The notes under the pieces were generated by a model. The model worked only from the letters and a program-made list of their open reading frames with translations. It was not told the origin of the DNA and did not search any database. DNA of 64,000 nt from Fragum whitleyi (lineage: Eukaryota; Mollusca; Bivalvia; Cardiida; Cardiidae), in assembly GCA_948146395.1 (NCBI GenBank), contig OX411555.1, forward strand, positions 60,373,563-60,437,562. The letters run 5' to 3'. Of the stretch, positions 1-12,703 are shown in pieces. A program made the translations under genes and the position numbers. Numbering within the stretch: position 1 is the first letter of the stretch; the number at the start of each line of letters is the position of its first letter.

Positions 1-3000
1 TCTGAACAAACTCGGTAGAGGCCCACTAGGTGATGCTACACACCAAATATTTTAGCTGTCTGCCTTCTGGTTTCATAGAAGAAGATTTTTGAAGATTTTC
101 ATTTTTTTACCCTTCGTGCTCTTAAGAGATAAAGGGATGCGCCCGTGCAAAGCCAAAATATGACCCAACGGTCTTTTTATGAACAAACTTGGTAGAGGCC
201 CACTAGGTGATGCTACACACCAAATATTTAAGCTGTCTGCCATCTGGTTACAGAGAAGAAGATTTTTAAAGATTTTCGCTCTTTGAGTCTATGTAAAAAG
301 GGATGGGCCCGGGCAAAGCCCAAATATGACCCCAGGGTCTTGATGTGAACAAACTTGGTAGAGGTCCACTAGATGATGCTACATACCAAATATGAAAGCT
401 GTCTGCCTTCTGGTTTCATAGAAGAAGATTTTTGAAGATTTTCATTTTTTTACCCTTCGTGCTCTTAAGAGATAAAGGGATGCGCCCGTGCAAAGCCCAA
501 ATATGACCCAAACGGTCTTGTTCTGAACAAACTTGGTAGAGGCCCACTAGGTGATGCTACACACCAAATATTTAAGCTGTCTGCCATCTGGTTACAGAGA
601 AGAAGATTTTTAAAGATTTTCGCTCTTTGAGTCTATGTAAAAAGGGATGGGCCCGGGCAAAGCCCAAATATGACCCCAGGGTCTTGATGTGAACAAACTT
701 GGTAGAGGTCCACTAGATGATGCTACATACCAAATATGAAAGCTGTCTGCCTTCTGGTTTCATAGAAGAAGATTTTTGAAGATTTTCATTTTTTTACCCT
801 TCGTGCTCTTAAGAGATAAAGGGATGCGCCCGTGCAAAGACCAAATATGACCCAACGGTCTTGTTCTGAACAAACTTGGTAGAGGCCCACTAGGTGATGC
901 TACACACCAAATATTTAAGCTGTCTGCCATCTGGTTACAGAGAAGAAGATTTTTAAAAATTTTCGCTCTTTGAGTCTATGTAAAAAGGGTTGGGCCCGGG
1001 AAAAGCCCAAATATGACCCCAGGGTCTTGATGTGAACAAACTTGGTAGAGGTCAACTAGATGGTGCTAGAATACCAAATATGAAAGCTGTCTGCCTTCTG
1101 GTTTCATAGAAGAAGATTTTTGAAGATTTTCATTTTTTTACCCTTCGTGCTCTTAAGAGATAAAGGGATGCGCCCGTGCAAAGCCAAAATATGACCCAAC
1201 GGTCTTTTTATGAACAAACTTGGTAGAGGCCCACTAGGTGATGCTACACACCAAATATTTAAGCTGTCTGCCATCTGGTTACAGAGAAGAAGATTTTTAA
1301 AGATTTTCGCTCTTTGAGTCTATGTAAAAAGGGATGGGCCCGGGCAAAGCCCAAATATGACCCCAGGGTCTTGATGTGAACAAACTTGGTAGAGGTCCAC
1401 TAGATGATTCTACATACCAAATATGAAAGCTGTCTGCCTTCTGGTTTCATAGAAGAAGATTTTGAAGATTTTCATTTTTTTACCCTTCGTGCTCTTAAGA
1501 GATAAAGGGATGCGCCCGTACAAAGCCCAAATATGACCCAACGGTCTTGTTATGAACAAACTTTGTAGAGGCCCACTAGGTGATGCTACACACCAAATAT
1601 TTAAGCTGTCTGCCATCTGGTTACAGAGAAGAAGATTTTTAAAGATTTTCGCTCTTTGAGTCTATGTAAAAAGGGTTGGGCCCGGGCAAAGCCCAAATAT
1701 GACCCCAGGGTCTTGATGTGAACAAACTTGGTAGAGGTCCACTAGATGATGCTACATACCAAATATGAAAGCTGTCTGCCTTCTGGTTTCATAGAAGAAG
1801 ATTTTTGAAGATTTTCATTTTTTTACCCTTCGTGCTCTTAAGAGATAAAGGGATGCGCCCGTGCAAAGCCCAAATATGACCCAACGGTCTTGCTATGAAC
1901 AAACTTGGTAGAGGCCCACTAGGTGATGCTACACACCAAATATTTTAGCTGTCTGCCATCTGGTTACAGAGAAGAAGATTTTTAAAGATTTTCGCCCTTT
2001 GAGTCTATGTAAAAAGGGATGGGCCCGGGCAAAGCCCAAATATGACCCCAGGGTCTTGATGTGAACAAACTTGGTAGAGGTCCACTAGATGATGCTACAT
2101 ACCAAATATGAAAGCTGTCTGCCTTCTGGTTTCATAGAAGAAGATTTTTGAAGATTTTCATTTTTTTACCCTTCGTGCTCTTAAGAGATAAAGGGATGCG
2201 CCCGTACAAAGCCCAAATATGACCCAACGGTCTTGTTATGAACAAACTTTGTAGAGGCCCACTAGGTGATGCTACACACCAAATATTTAAGCTGTCTGCC
2301 ATCTGGTTACAGAGAAGAAGATTTTTAAAGATTTTCGCTCTTTGAGTCTATGTAAAAAGGGTTGGGCCCGGGCAAAGCCCAAATATGACCCCAGGGTCTT
2401 GATGTGAACAAACTTGGTAGAGGTCCACTAGATGATGCTACATACCAAATATGAAAGCTGTCTGCCTTCTGGTTTCATAGAAGAAGATTTTTGAAGATTT
2501 TCATTTTTTTACCCTTCGTGCTCTTAAGAGATAAAGGGATGCGCCCGTGCAAAGCCCAAATATGACCCAACGGTCTTGTTCTGAACAAACTTGGTAGAGG
2601 CCCACTAGGTGATGCTACACACCAAATATTTAAGCTGTCTGCCATCTGGTTACAGAGAAGAAGATTTTTAAAGATTTTCGCCCTTTGAGTCTATGTAAAA
2701 AGGGTTGGGCCTGGGAAAAGCCCAAATATGACCCCAGGGTCTTGATGTGAACAAACTTGGTATGTACACAGCAAATATGAAAGCTGTCTGCCTTCTGGTT
2801 TCATAGAAGAAGATTTTTGAAGATTTTCATTTTTTTACCCTTCGTGGTCTTAAGAGATAAAGGGATGCGCCCGTGCAAAGCCAAAATATGACCCAACGGT
2901 CTTTTTATGAACAAACTTGGTACAGGCCCACTAGGTGATGCTACACACCAAATATTTAAGCTGTCTGCCATCTGGTTACAGAGAAGAAGATTTTTAAAGA

Positions 3001-4540
3001 TTTTCGCTCTTTGAGTCTATGTAAAAAGGGATGGGCCCGGGCAAAGCCCAAATATGACCCCAGGGTCTTGATGTGAACAAACTCGGTAGAGGTCCACTAG
3101 ATGATGCTACATACCAAATATGAAAGCTGTCTGCCTTCTGGTTTCATAGAAGAAGATTTTTGAAGATTTTCATTTTTTTACCCTTCGTGCTCTTAAGAGA
3201 TAAAGGGATGCGCCCGTACAAAGCCCAAATATGACCCAACGGTCTTGCTATGAACAAACTTTGTAGAGGCCCACTAGGTGATGCTACACACCAAATATTT
3301 AAGCTGTCTGCCATCTGGTTACAGAGAAGAAGATTTTTAAAGATTTTCGCTCTTTGAGTCTATGTAAAAAGGGTTGGGCCCGGACAAAGCCCAAATATGA
3401 CCCCAGGGTCTTGATGTGAACAAACTTGGTAGAGGTCCACTAGATGATGCTACATACTAAATATGAAAGCTGTCTGCCTTCTGGTTTCATAGAAGAAGAT
3501 TTTTGAAGATTTTCATTTTTTACCCCTCGTGCTCTTAAGAGATAAAGGGAAGCGCCCGTGCAAAGCCCAAATATGACCCAACGGTCTTGTTCTGAACAAA
3601 CTTTGTAGAGGCCCACTAGGTGATGCTACACACCAAATATTTTAGCTGTCTGCCATCTGGTTACGGAGAAGAAGATTTTTAAAGATTTTCGCTCTTTGAG
3701 TCTATGTAAAAAGGGTTGGGCCCGGGCAAAGCCCAAATATGACCCCAGGGTCTTGATGTGAACAAACTTGGTAGAGGTCCACTAGATGATGCTACATACC
3801 AAATATGAAAGCTGTCTGCCTTCTGGTTTGATAGAAGAAGATTTTCATTTTTTTACCCTTCGTGCTCTTAAGAGATAAAGGGATGCGCCCGTGCAAAGCC
3901 CAAATATGACCCAACGGTCTTGCTATGAACAAACTTGGTAGAGGCCCACTAGGTGATGCTACACACCAAATATTTAAGCTGTCTGCCATCTGGTTACAGA
4001 GAAGAAGATTTTTAAAGATTTTCGCTCTTTGAGTCTATGTAAAAAGGGATGGGCCCGGGCAAAGCCCAAATATGACCCCAGGGTCTTGATGTGAACAAAC
4101 TTGGTAGAGGTCCACTAGATGATGCTACATACCAAATATGAAAGCTGTCTGCCTTCTGGTTTCATAGAAGAAGATTTTTGAAGATTTTCATTTTTTTACC
4201 CTTCGTGCTCTGAAGAGATAAAGGGATGCGCCCGTGCAAAGCCCAAATATGACCCAACGGTCTTGTTGTGAACAAACTTTGTAGAGGCCCACTAGGTGAT
4301 GCTACACACCAAATATTTAAGCTGTCTGCCATCTGGTTACAGAGAAGAAGATTTTTAAAGATTTTCGCTCTTTGAGTTTACGTAAAAAGGGTTGGGCCCG
4401 GGCAAAGCCCAAATATGACCCCAGGGTCTTGATGTGAACAAACTTGGTAGAGGTCCACTAGATGATGCTACATACTAAATATGAAAGCTGTCTGCCTTCT
4501 GGTTTCAGAGGAGAAGATTTTTAAAGATTTTCATATTTTC
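1..4540. repeat. 344-bp dimeric satellite array (about 13 copies)
   Basis: The phrase GAACAAACTTGGTAGAGG recurs at 180, 347, 525, 691, 868 and 1034, giving alternating spacings of about 177 and 167 bp. The dimer is therefore about 344 bp. The two half-units share a frame (lead phrase, CTACATACCAAATAT, AGCTGTCTGCC, GAAGAAGATTTTT) and differ in the second half: one has TTCGTGCTCTTAAGAGATAAAGGGATGCGCCCG, abbreviated here by its start TTCGTGCTCTTAAGAG, and the other has GTAAAAAGGGATGGGCCCGG. Copies are very similar. One unit near 2755-2780 has lost about 30 bp. The array is cut by the left window edge. Short ORFs at 1410 and 3792 (minus strand) are chance frames inside it. Confidence 0.95.
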
Positions 4541-4790
4541 ACCCTTTTTGTTAAGGGTAAAGGGAAAGTGAAGGGTGGATTTCATTTATTTGAACAACTT
4601 TGGTAGAGCTTGACCCAAGGAACATCCCTGCCAAGGTTCATCAAGATTGGCCCACTGGATAAGGAGGAGAAGATGTTTAAAGAAATTGTGGACGACGCAC
4701 GACGGACGACGCACGACTGACAACGGACGACGGACATTCTACGATCCCAATAGCTCACCTTGAGCACTTCGTGCTCAGGTGAGCTAAAAA
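4541..4790 (+). mobile_element. Tail of a dispersed non-autonomous element ending in a palindrome
   Basis: The last satellite unit runs without a break into unique sequence: a GACGACGCACGACGGACGAC-type tract (4690-4738), then a near-perfect palindrome at 4751-4786 (arms TAGCTCACC...GGTGAGCTA, inner stem GAGCAC-TTC-GTGCTC). Related tails occur at 13096-13130 and 20656-20690. Body sequence such as GAGATGTCGTTTAAAGAAATTG is shared with those copies. This is the 3' end of a dispersed repeat of a type I associate with bivalve genomes. A hairpin a few bases before CTAA is Helitron-like, but no 5' end was identified, so the class is left open. Confidence 0.65.
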
Positions 4791-5322
4791 CATTATAAAT
4801 GGCATCAGGAGAACCAAAAGGTACTCAATAATTGATTTCTTTTTCATTTTTTGCTTACAGGTTATTGGATTATCTTTATTTCTTTCAGTTTTGTCATGGT
4901 TGATGTTCATAATATTTGACATGACTGCGCACAGACGGATGACGAATCTTATTCTTTCACACATTGCTCAAGCATGGAATGTAAAGATGCCTGCAAATGC
5001 CAAGAAAATACTTCTTCGAGAGCAAATGCAACAAGAGAAAGGTCATCATGAAGTCGGTCAAGTTGGATATTAAGTCGTCGAAAACTGTAATCCTGTCAAC
5101 AGGAATAATCAGAGACGAGGTCTGTTCAACGATCCAAACTACTTCAAAAACATTATAAATGGCATGAGGGAAACAAAAAAGGAAAGTGTTTACTTTATCT
5201 ATGATTTTAATATAACCCAAGCAATCAAATTGCTTTCATGTTAATTGCTGAAAATCAACTCTTTCTGAGTTGAATTTAAGAAGTACTCAATTATTGATTT
5301 AGTTTTCATTTTGTGTTTACAG

Positions 5323-8097
5323 GTTATCGGATTATCTTTATTTCTTTCAGTTTTGTCATGGTTGATGTTCATAATATTGGACATGACTGCGCACAGACGG
5401 ATGACGAATCTTATTCTTTCACACATTGCTCAAGCATGGAATGTAAAGATGCCTGCAAATGCCAAGAAAATACTTCTCAGAGAGAGCAGATGGAACAAGA
5501 AAAAGGTCATCATGAAGTCGGTCAAGTTGGATATTCAGTCGTCGAAAACTGTAATCCTGTCAACAGGAATAATCAGAGACGAGGTCTGTTCAACAATCCA
5601 AACTATTTCAAAAACATTATAAATGGCATGAGGAAAACAAAAAGGAAAGTGTTTACTTTATCTATGCTTTTAATATAACCCAAGCAATCAGATTTGCTTT
5701 CATGTCAATTGCTGAAAATCAACTCTTTCTTTTTTTCAATTTAAGAAGAACTCAATAATTGATATATTTTTCATTCTGTGTTTACAGGTTATCGGATAAT
5801 CTTTATTTCTTTCAGTTTTGTCATGGTTGATGTTCATAATATTGGCATGACTGCGCACGGACGGATGACGAATCTTATTCTTTCACACATTGCTCAAGCA
5901 TGGGAGTAAAGATGCCTGCAAATGCCAAGAAAATACTTCTCAAGAGAGAGAGCAGATGGAACAAGAAAAAGGTCATCATGAAGTCGGTCAAGTTGGATAT
6001 TCATTCGACGAAAACTGTAATCCTGTCAACAGGAATAATCAGAGCCGAGGTCTGTTCAACAATCCAAACTACTTCAAAAACATTATAAATGACATCAGGA
6101 GAACCAAAAGGTAAGTGTTTACTTTATCTATGATTTTAATATAACCCAAGCAATCAAATTGTTTTCATGTTAATTGCTGAAAATCAACTCTTTCTTTTTT
6201 TCAATTTAAGAAGAACTCAATAATTGATATATTTTTCATTCTGTGTTTACAGGTTATCGGATTATCTTTATTTCTTTCAGTTTTGTCATGGTTGATGTTC
6301 ATAATATTTGACATGACTGCGCACAGACGGATGACGAATCTTATTCTTTCACACATTGCTCAAGCATGGAATGTAAAGATGCCTGCAAATGCCAAGAAAA
6401 TACTTCTCGGAGAGGGCAGATGGAACAAGAGAAAGGTCATCATGAAGTCGGTCAAGTTGGATATTCAGTCGTCGAAAACTGTAATCCTGTCAACAGGAAT
6501 AATCAGAGACGAGGTCTGTTCAACAATCCAAACTACTTCAAAAACATTATAAATGGCAGAAGGAAAACAAAAAGGAAAGTGTTTACTTTATCTATCATTT
6601 TAATATAACCCAAGCAATCAAATTGCTTTCATGTTAATTGCTGAAAATCAACACTTTCTTAGTTGAATTTTAAAAGTACTCAATAATTGATTTATTTTTC
6701 ATTCTGTGTTTACAGGTTATCGGATTATCTTTATTTCTTTCAGTTTTGTCATGGTTGATGTTCATAATATTTGACATGACTGCGCACAGACGGATGACGA
6801 ATCTTATTCTTTCACACATTGCTCAAGCATAGAATGTAAAGCTGCCTGCAAATGCCAAGAAAATACTTCTCGGAGAGGGCAGATGAAACAAGAGAAAGGT
6901 CATCATGAAGTCGGTCAAGTTGGATATTCAGTCGTCGAAAACTGTAATCCTGTCAACAGGAATAATCAGAGACGAGGTCTGTTCAACAATCCAAACTACT
7001 TCAAAAACATTATAAATGGCATGAGGAAAACAAAAAAGGAAAGTGTTTACTTTATCTATCATTTTAATATAACCCAAGCGATCAAATTGCTTTCATGTTA
7101 ATTGCTGAAAATCAACTCTTTCTTAGTTGAATTTTAAAAATACTCAATAATTGATTTATTTTTCATTCTGTGTTTACAGGTTATCGGATTATCTTTATTT
7201 CTTTCAGTTTTGTCATGGTTGATGTTCATAATATTTGACATGACTGCGCACAGACGGATGACGAATCTTATTCTTTCACACATTGCTCAAGCATAGAATG
7301 TAAAGCTGCCTGCAAATGCCAAGAAAATACTTCTCGGAGAGGGCAGATGAAACAAGAGAAAGGTCATCATGAAGTCGGTCAAGTTGGATATTCAGTCGTC
7401 GAAAACTGTAATCCTGTCAACAGGAATAATCAGAGACGAGGTCTGTTCAACTACTTCAAAAACATTATAAATGGCATGAGGAAAACAAAAAGGAAAGTGT
7501 TTACTTTATCTATGATTTTAATATAACCCAAGCAATCAAATTGCTTTCATGTTAATTGCTGAAAATCAACTCTTTCTTAGTTGAATTTTAGAAGTACTCA
7601 ATTATTGATTTATTTTTCATTCTGTGTTTACAGGTTATCGGATTATCTTTATTTCTTTCAGTTTTGTCATGGTTGATGTTCATAATATTTGACATGACTG
7701 CGCACAGACGGATGACGAATCTTATTCTTTCACACATTGCTCAAGCATGGAATGTAAAGATGCCTGCAAATGCCAAGAAAATACTTCTCGGAGAGGGCAG
7801 ATGGAACAAGAGAAAGGTCATCATGAAGTCGGTCAAGTTGGATATTCAGTCGTCGAAAACTGTAATCCTGTCAACAGGAATAATCAGAGACGAGGTCTGT
7901 TCAACAATCCAAACTACTTCAAAAACATTATAAATGGCATGAGGGAAACAAAAAAGGAAAGTGTTTACTTTATCTATGATTTTAATATAACCCAAGCAAT
8001 CAAATTGCTTTCATGTTAATTGCTGAAAATCAACTCTTTCTGAGTTGAATTTAAGAAGTACTCAATTATTGATTTAGTTTTCATTTTGTGTTTACAG
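5323..8097 (+). repeat. Higher-order repeat, copy 1 (six ~463-bp units, 2775 bp)
   Basis: Six consecutive units differ from each other but match the next six one by one. Variants that mark the order include ATATTGGACATG in unit 1, ATATTGGCATG with CATGGGAGTAAAG in unit 2, CATAGAATG stops in units 4 and 5, and an ~10-bp deletion in unit 5 that gives the 454-bp spacing. The repeat offset is 2774-2775 bp at every marker I compared. Confidence 0.88.
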
Positions 8098-10870
8098 GTT
8101 ATCGGATTATCTTTATTTCTTTCAGTTTTGTCATGGTTGATGTTCATAATATTGGACATGACTGCGCACAGACGGATGACGAATCTTATTCTTTCACACA
8201 TTGCTCAAGCATGGAATGTAAAGCTGCCTGCAAATGCCAAGAAAATACTTCTCAGAGAGAGCAGATGGAACAAGAAAAAGGTCATCATGAAGTCGGTCAA
8301 GTTGGATATTCAGTCGTCGAAAACTGTAATCCTGTCAACAGGAATAATCAGAGACGAGGTCTGTTCAACAATCCAAACTATTTCAAAAACATTATAAATG
8401 GCATGAGGAAAACAAAAAGGAAAGTGTTTACTTTATCTATGCTTTTAATATAACCCAAGCAATCAAATTGCTTTCATGTTAATTGCTGAAAATCAACTCT
8501 TTCTTTTTTTCAATTTAAGAAGAACTCAATAATTGATATATTTTTCATTCTGTTTTTACAGGTTATCGGATTATCTTTATTTCTTTCAGTTTTGTCATGG
8601 TTGATGTTCATAATATTGGCATGACTGCGCACGGACGGATGACGAATCTTATTCTTTCACACATTGCTCAAGCATGGGAGTAAAGATGCCTGCAAATGCC
8701 AAGAAAATACTTCTCAAGAGAGAGAGCAGATGGAACAAGAAAAAGGTCATCATGAAGTCGGTCAAGTTGGATATTCATTCGACGAAAACTGTAATCCTGT
8801 CAACAGGAATAATCAGAGCCGAGGTCTGTTCAACAATCCAAACTACTTCAAAAACATTATAAATGACATCAGGAGAACCAAAAGGTAAGTGTTTACTTTA
8901 TCTATGATTTTAATATAACCCAAGCAATCAAATTGTTTTCATGTTAATTGCTGAAAATCAACTCTTTCTTTTTTTCAATTTAAGAAGAACTCAATAATTG
9001 ATATATTTTTCATTCTGTGTTTACAGGTTATCGGATTATCTTTATTTCTTTCAGTTTTGTCATGGTTGATGTTCATAATATTTGACATGACTGCGCACAG
9101 ACGGATGACGAATCTTATTCTTTCACACATTGCTCAAGCATGGAATGTAAAGATGCCTGCAAATGCCAAGAAAATACTTCTCGGAGAGGGCAGATGGAAC
9201 AAGAGAAAGGTCATCATGAAGTCGGTCAAGTTGGATATTCAGTCGTCGAAAACTGTAATCCTGTCAACAGGAATAATCAGAGACGAGGTCTGTTCAACAA
9301 TCCAAACTACTTCAAAAACATTATAAATGGCAGAAGGAAAACAAAAAGGAAAGTGTTTACTTTATCTATCATTTTAATATAACCCAAGCAATCAAATTGC
9401 TTTCATGTTAATTGCTGAAAATCAACACTTTCTTAGTTGAATTTTAAAAGTACTCAATAATTGATTTATTTTTCATTCTGTGTTTACAGGTTATCGTATT
9501 ATCTTTATTTCTTTCAGTTTTGTCATGGTTGATGTTCATAATATTTGACATGACTGCGCACAGACGGATGACGAATCTTATTCTTTCACACATTGCTCAA
9601 GCATAGAATGTAAAGCTGCCTGCAAATGCCAAGAAAATACTTCTCGGAGAGAGCAGATGGAACAAGAAAAAGGTCATCATGAAGTCGGTCAAGTTGGATA
9701 TTCAGTCGTCGAAAACTGTAATCCTGTCAACAGGAATAATCAGAGACGAGGTCTGTTCAACAATCTAAACTACTTCAAAAACATTATAAATGGCATGAGG
9801 AAAACAAAAAAGGAAAGTGTTTACTTTATCTATCATTTTAATATAACCCAAGCAATCAAATTGCTTTCATGTTAATTGCTGAAAATCAACTCTTTCTTAG
9901 TTGAATTTTAAAAATACTCAATAATTGATTTATTTTTCATTCTGTGTTTACAGGTTATCGGATTATCTTTATTTCTTTCAGTTTTGTCATGGTTGATGTT
10001 CATAATATTTGACATGACTGCGCACAGACGGATGACGAATCTTATTCTTTCACACATTGCTCAAGCATAGAATGTAAAGCTGCCTGCAAATGCCAAGAAA
10101 ATACTTCTCGGAGAGGGCAGATGAAACAAGAGAAAGGTCATCATGAAGTCGGTCAAGTTGGATATTCAGTCGTCGAAAACTGTAATCCTGTCAACAGGAA
10201 TAATCAGAGACGAGGTCTGTTCAGCTACTTCAAAAACATTATAAATGGCATGAGGAAAACAAAAAGGAAAGTGTTTACTTTATCTATGATTTTAATATAA
10301 CCCAAGCAATCAAATTGCTTTCATGTTAATTGCTGAAAATCAACTCTTTCTTAGTTGAATTTTAGAAGTACTCAATTATTGATTTATTTTTCATTCTGTG
10401 TTTACAGGTTATCGGATTATCTTTATTTCTTTCAGTTTTGTCATGGTTGATGTTCATAATATTTGACATGACTGCGCACAGACGGATGACGAATCTTATT
10501 CTTTCACACATTGCTCAAGCATGGAATGTAAAGATGCCTGCAAATGCCAAGAAAATACTTCTCGGAGAGGGCAAATGGAACAAGAGAAAGGTCATCATGA
10601 AGTCGGTCAAGTTGGATATTCAGTCGTCGAAAACTGTAATCCTGTCAACAGGAATAATCAGAGACGAGGTCTGTTCAACAATCCAAACTACTTCAAAAAC
10701 ATTATAAATGGCATGAGGAAAACAAAAAGGAAAGTGTTTACTTTATCTATCATTTTAATATAACCCAAGCAATCAAATTGCTTTCATGTTAATTGCTGAA
10801 AATCAACTCTTTCCTAGTTGAATTTTAAAAGTACTCAATTATTGATTTATTTTTCATTCTGTGTTTACAG
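8098..10870 (+). repeat. Higher-order repeat, copy 2 (six ~463-bp units, 2773 bp)
   Basis: This is the second copy of the six-unit block, with the same unit order and nearly the same private variants as 5323-8097. Small differences (for example CTGTTTTTACAG at 8551-8561 for CTGTGTTTACAG, and TTCAGCTAC for TTCAACTAC near 10221) show that they are separate copies that have begun to diverge. Confidence 0.88.
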
Positions 10871-12259
10871 GTTATCGGATTATCTTTATTTCTTTCAGTT
10901 TTGTCATGGTTGATGTTCATAATATTTGACATGACTGCGCACAGACGGATGACGAATCTTATTCTTTCACACATTGCTCAAGCATGGAATGTAAAGATGC
11001 CTGCAAATGCCAAGAAAATACTTCTCGGAGAGGGCAGATGGAACAAGAGAAAGGTCATCATGAAGTCGGTCAAGTTGGATATTCAGTCGTCGAAAACTGT
11101 AATCCTGTCAACAGGAATAATCAGAGACGAGGTCTGTTCAACAATCCAAACTACTTCAAAAACATTATAAATGGCATGAGGAAAACAAAAAGGAAAGTGT
11201 TTACTTTATCTATCATTTTAATATAACCCAAGCAATCAAATTGCTTTCATGTTAATTGCTGAAAATCAACTCTTTCTTAGTTGAATTTTAAAAGTACTCA
11301 ATAATTGATTTATTTTTCATTCTGTGTTTACAGGTTATCGGATTATCTTTATTTCTTTCAGTTTTGTCATGGTTGATGTTCATAATATTTGACATGACTG
11401 CGCACAGACGGATGACGAATCTTATTCTTTCACACATTGCTCAAGCATGGAATGTAAAGATGCCTGCAAATGCCAAGAAAATACTTCTCGGAGAGGGCAG
11501 ATGGAACAAGAGAAAGGTCATCATGAAGTCGGTCAAGTTGGATATTCAGTCGTCGAAAACTGTAATCCTGTCAACAGGAATAATCAGAGACGAGGTCTGT
11601 TCAACAATCCAAACTACTTCAAAAACATTATAAATGGCATGAGGAAAACAAAAAGGAAAGTGTTTACTTTATCTATCATTTTAATATAACCCAAGCAATC
11701 AAATTGCTTTCATGTTAATTGCTGAAAATCAACTCTTTCTTAGTTGAATTTTAAAAGTACTCAATAATTGATTTATTTTTCATTCTGTGTTTACAGGTTA
11801 TCGGATTATCTTTATTTCTTTCAGTTTTGTCATGGTTGATGTTCATAATATTTGACATGACTGCGCACAGACGGATGACGAATCTTATTCTTTCACACAT
11901 TGCTCAAGCATGGAATGTAAAGATGCCTGCAAATGCCAAGAAAATACTTCTCGGAGAGGGCAGATGGAACAAGAGAAAGGTCATCATGAAGTCGGTCAAG
12001 TTGGATATTCAGTCGTCGAAAACTGTAATCCTGTCAACAGGAATAATCAGAGGCGAGGTCTGTTCAACAATCCAAACTACTTCAAAAACATTATAAATGG
12101 CATGAGGAAAACAAAAAGGAAAGTGTTTACTTTATCTATCATTTTAATATAACCCAAGCAATCAAATTGCTTTCATGTTAATTGCTGAAAATCAACTCTT
12201 TCTTAGTTGAATTTTAAAAGTACTCAATAATTGATTTATTTTTCATTCTGTGTTTACAG
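10871..12259 (+). repeat. Homogeneous block of three 463-bp units
   Basis: Units at 10871, 11334 and 11797 are each 463 bp and almost identical, unlike the mixed units to the left. The pattern suggests a recent local expansion. All carry the CTCGGAGAGGGCAG frameshift. The terminal unit (12260-12600) is different: it lacks that frameshift but has TGTCCCATGAAG in place of GGTCATCATGAAG. Confidence 0.85.
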
Positions 12260-12703
12260 GTTATCGGATTATCTTTATTTCTTTCAGTTTTGTCATGGTT
12301 GATGTTCATAATATTTGACATGACTGCGCACAGACGGATGACGAATCTTATTCTTTCACACATTGCTCAAGCATGTAATGTAAAGATGCCTGCAAATGCC
12401 AAGAAAATACTTCTCAGAGAGCAGATGGAACAAGAGAAATGTCCCATGAAGTCGGTCAATTCGGATATTTATTCGACGAAAACTGCAATACTGTCAACAG
12501 GAATAATCAGAGACGAGGTCTGTTCAACAATCCAAACTACTAAAAAAACTTTATAAAACGCATCAGGGGGACCAAAAGATAAGTTTTTACTTTATTCATG
12601 ATTTTAATATAACCTGTTTTTGTCCCTTGCCGGTAATCGAAGGTTGATAATTTAGAACATAATTGCAAGAGAACAAAAACCTAGTGACTGGAGAAGATGC
12701 AAG

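Larger units (their letters stand above)
4791..12600 (+). repeat. ~463-bp tandem array of decayed PCED1 C-terminal exon (17 units)
   Basis: The marker ACAG|GTTATCGG (first copy GTTATTGG) gives unit positions 4861, 5323, 5788, 6253, 6716, 7180, 7634, 8098, 8562, 9027, 9490, 9954, 10408, 10871, 11334, 11797 and 12260, so most spacings are 462-465 bp. Two are 454 bp because of an internal deletion. Each unit encodes, in one frame, AHRRMTNLILSHIAQAWNVK, which resembles the end of the PC-esterase domain of PCED1/FAM113 proteins, followed by a tail best read in the solitary copy at 19575-20170. The GDGxHWD block just upstream is corrupted in the array. Most units carry a +2 frameshift at CTCGGAGAGGGCAG (CTCAGAGAGCAG in the intact version). 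Units at 6716, 7180, 9490 and 9954 also have TGG to TAG. No unit codes for a whole exon, so this is a satellite made of a pseudo-exon. Confidence 0.9.

Noticed and set aside
5313..5678. Possible small cysteine-rich secreted protein (CAQTDDESYSFTHCSSMECK frame)
   Set aside because: It is an alternative frame of the PCED1-derived exon. The adjacent frame (AHRRMTNLILSHIAQAWNVK) matches a known family, and the Cys-rich frame is closed by TGA in most units.
6105..6118. Apparent splice donor AAAAG|GTAAGTG at the end of units 2 and 8
   Set aside because: Other units and the solitary copy read AAAGGAAAGT, with the frame going on to a stop codon. The GTAAGT forms are single-base variants of a terminal coding region, so a cassette-exon model is not needed.
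1..12600. CRISPR-like regular spacing of repeats
   Set aside because: Units are hundreds of bases long and tandem, without short repeats alternating with unique spacers, and the source is eukaryotic.
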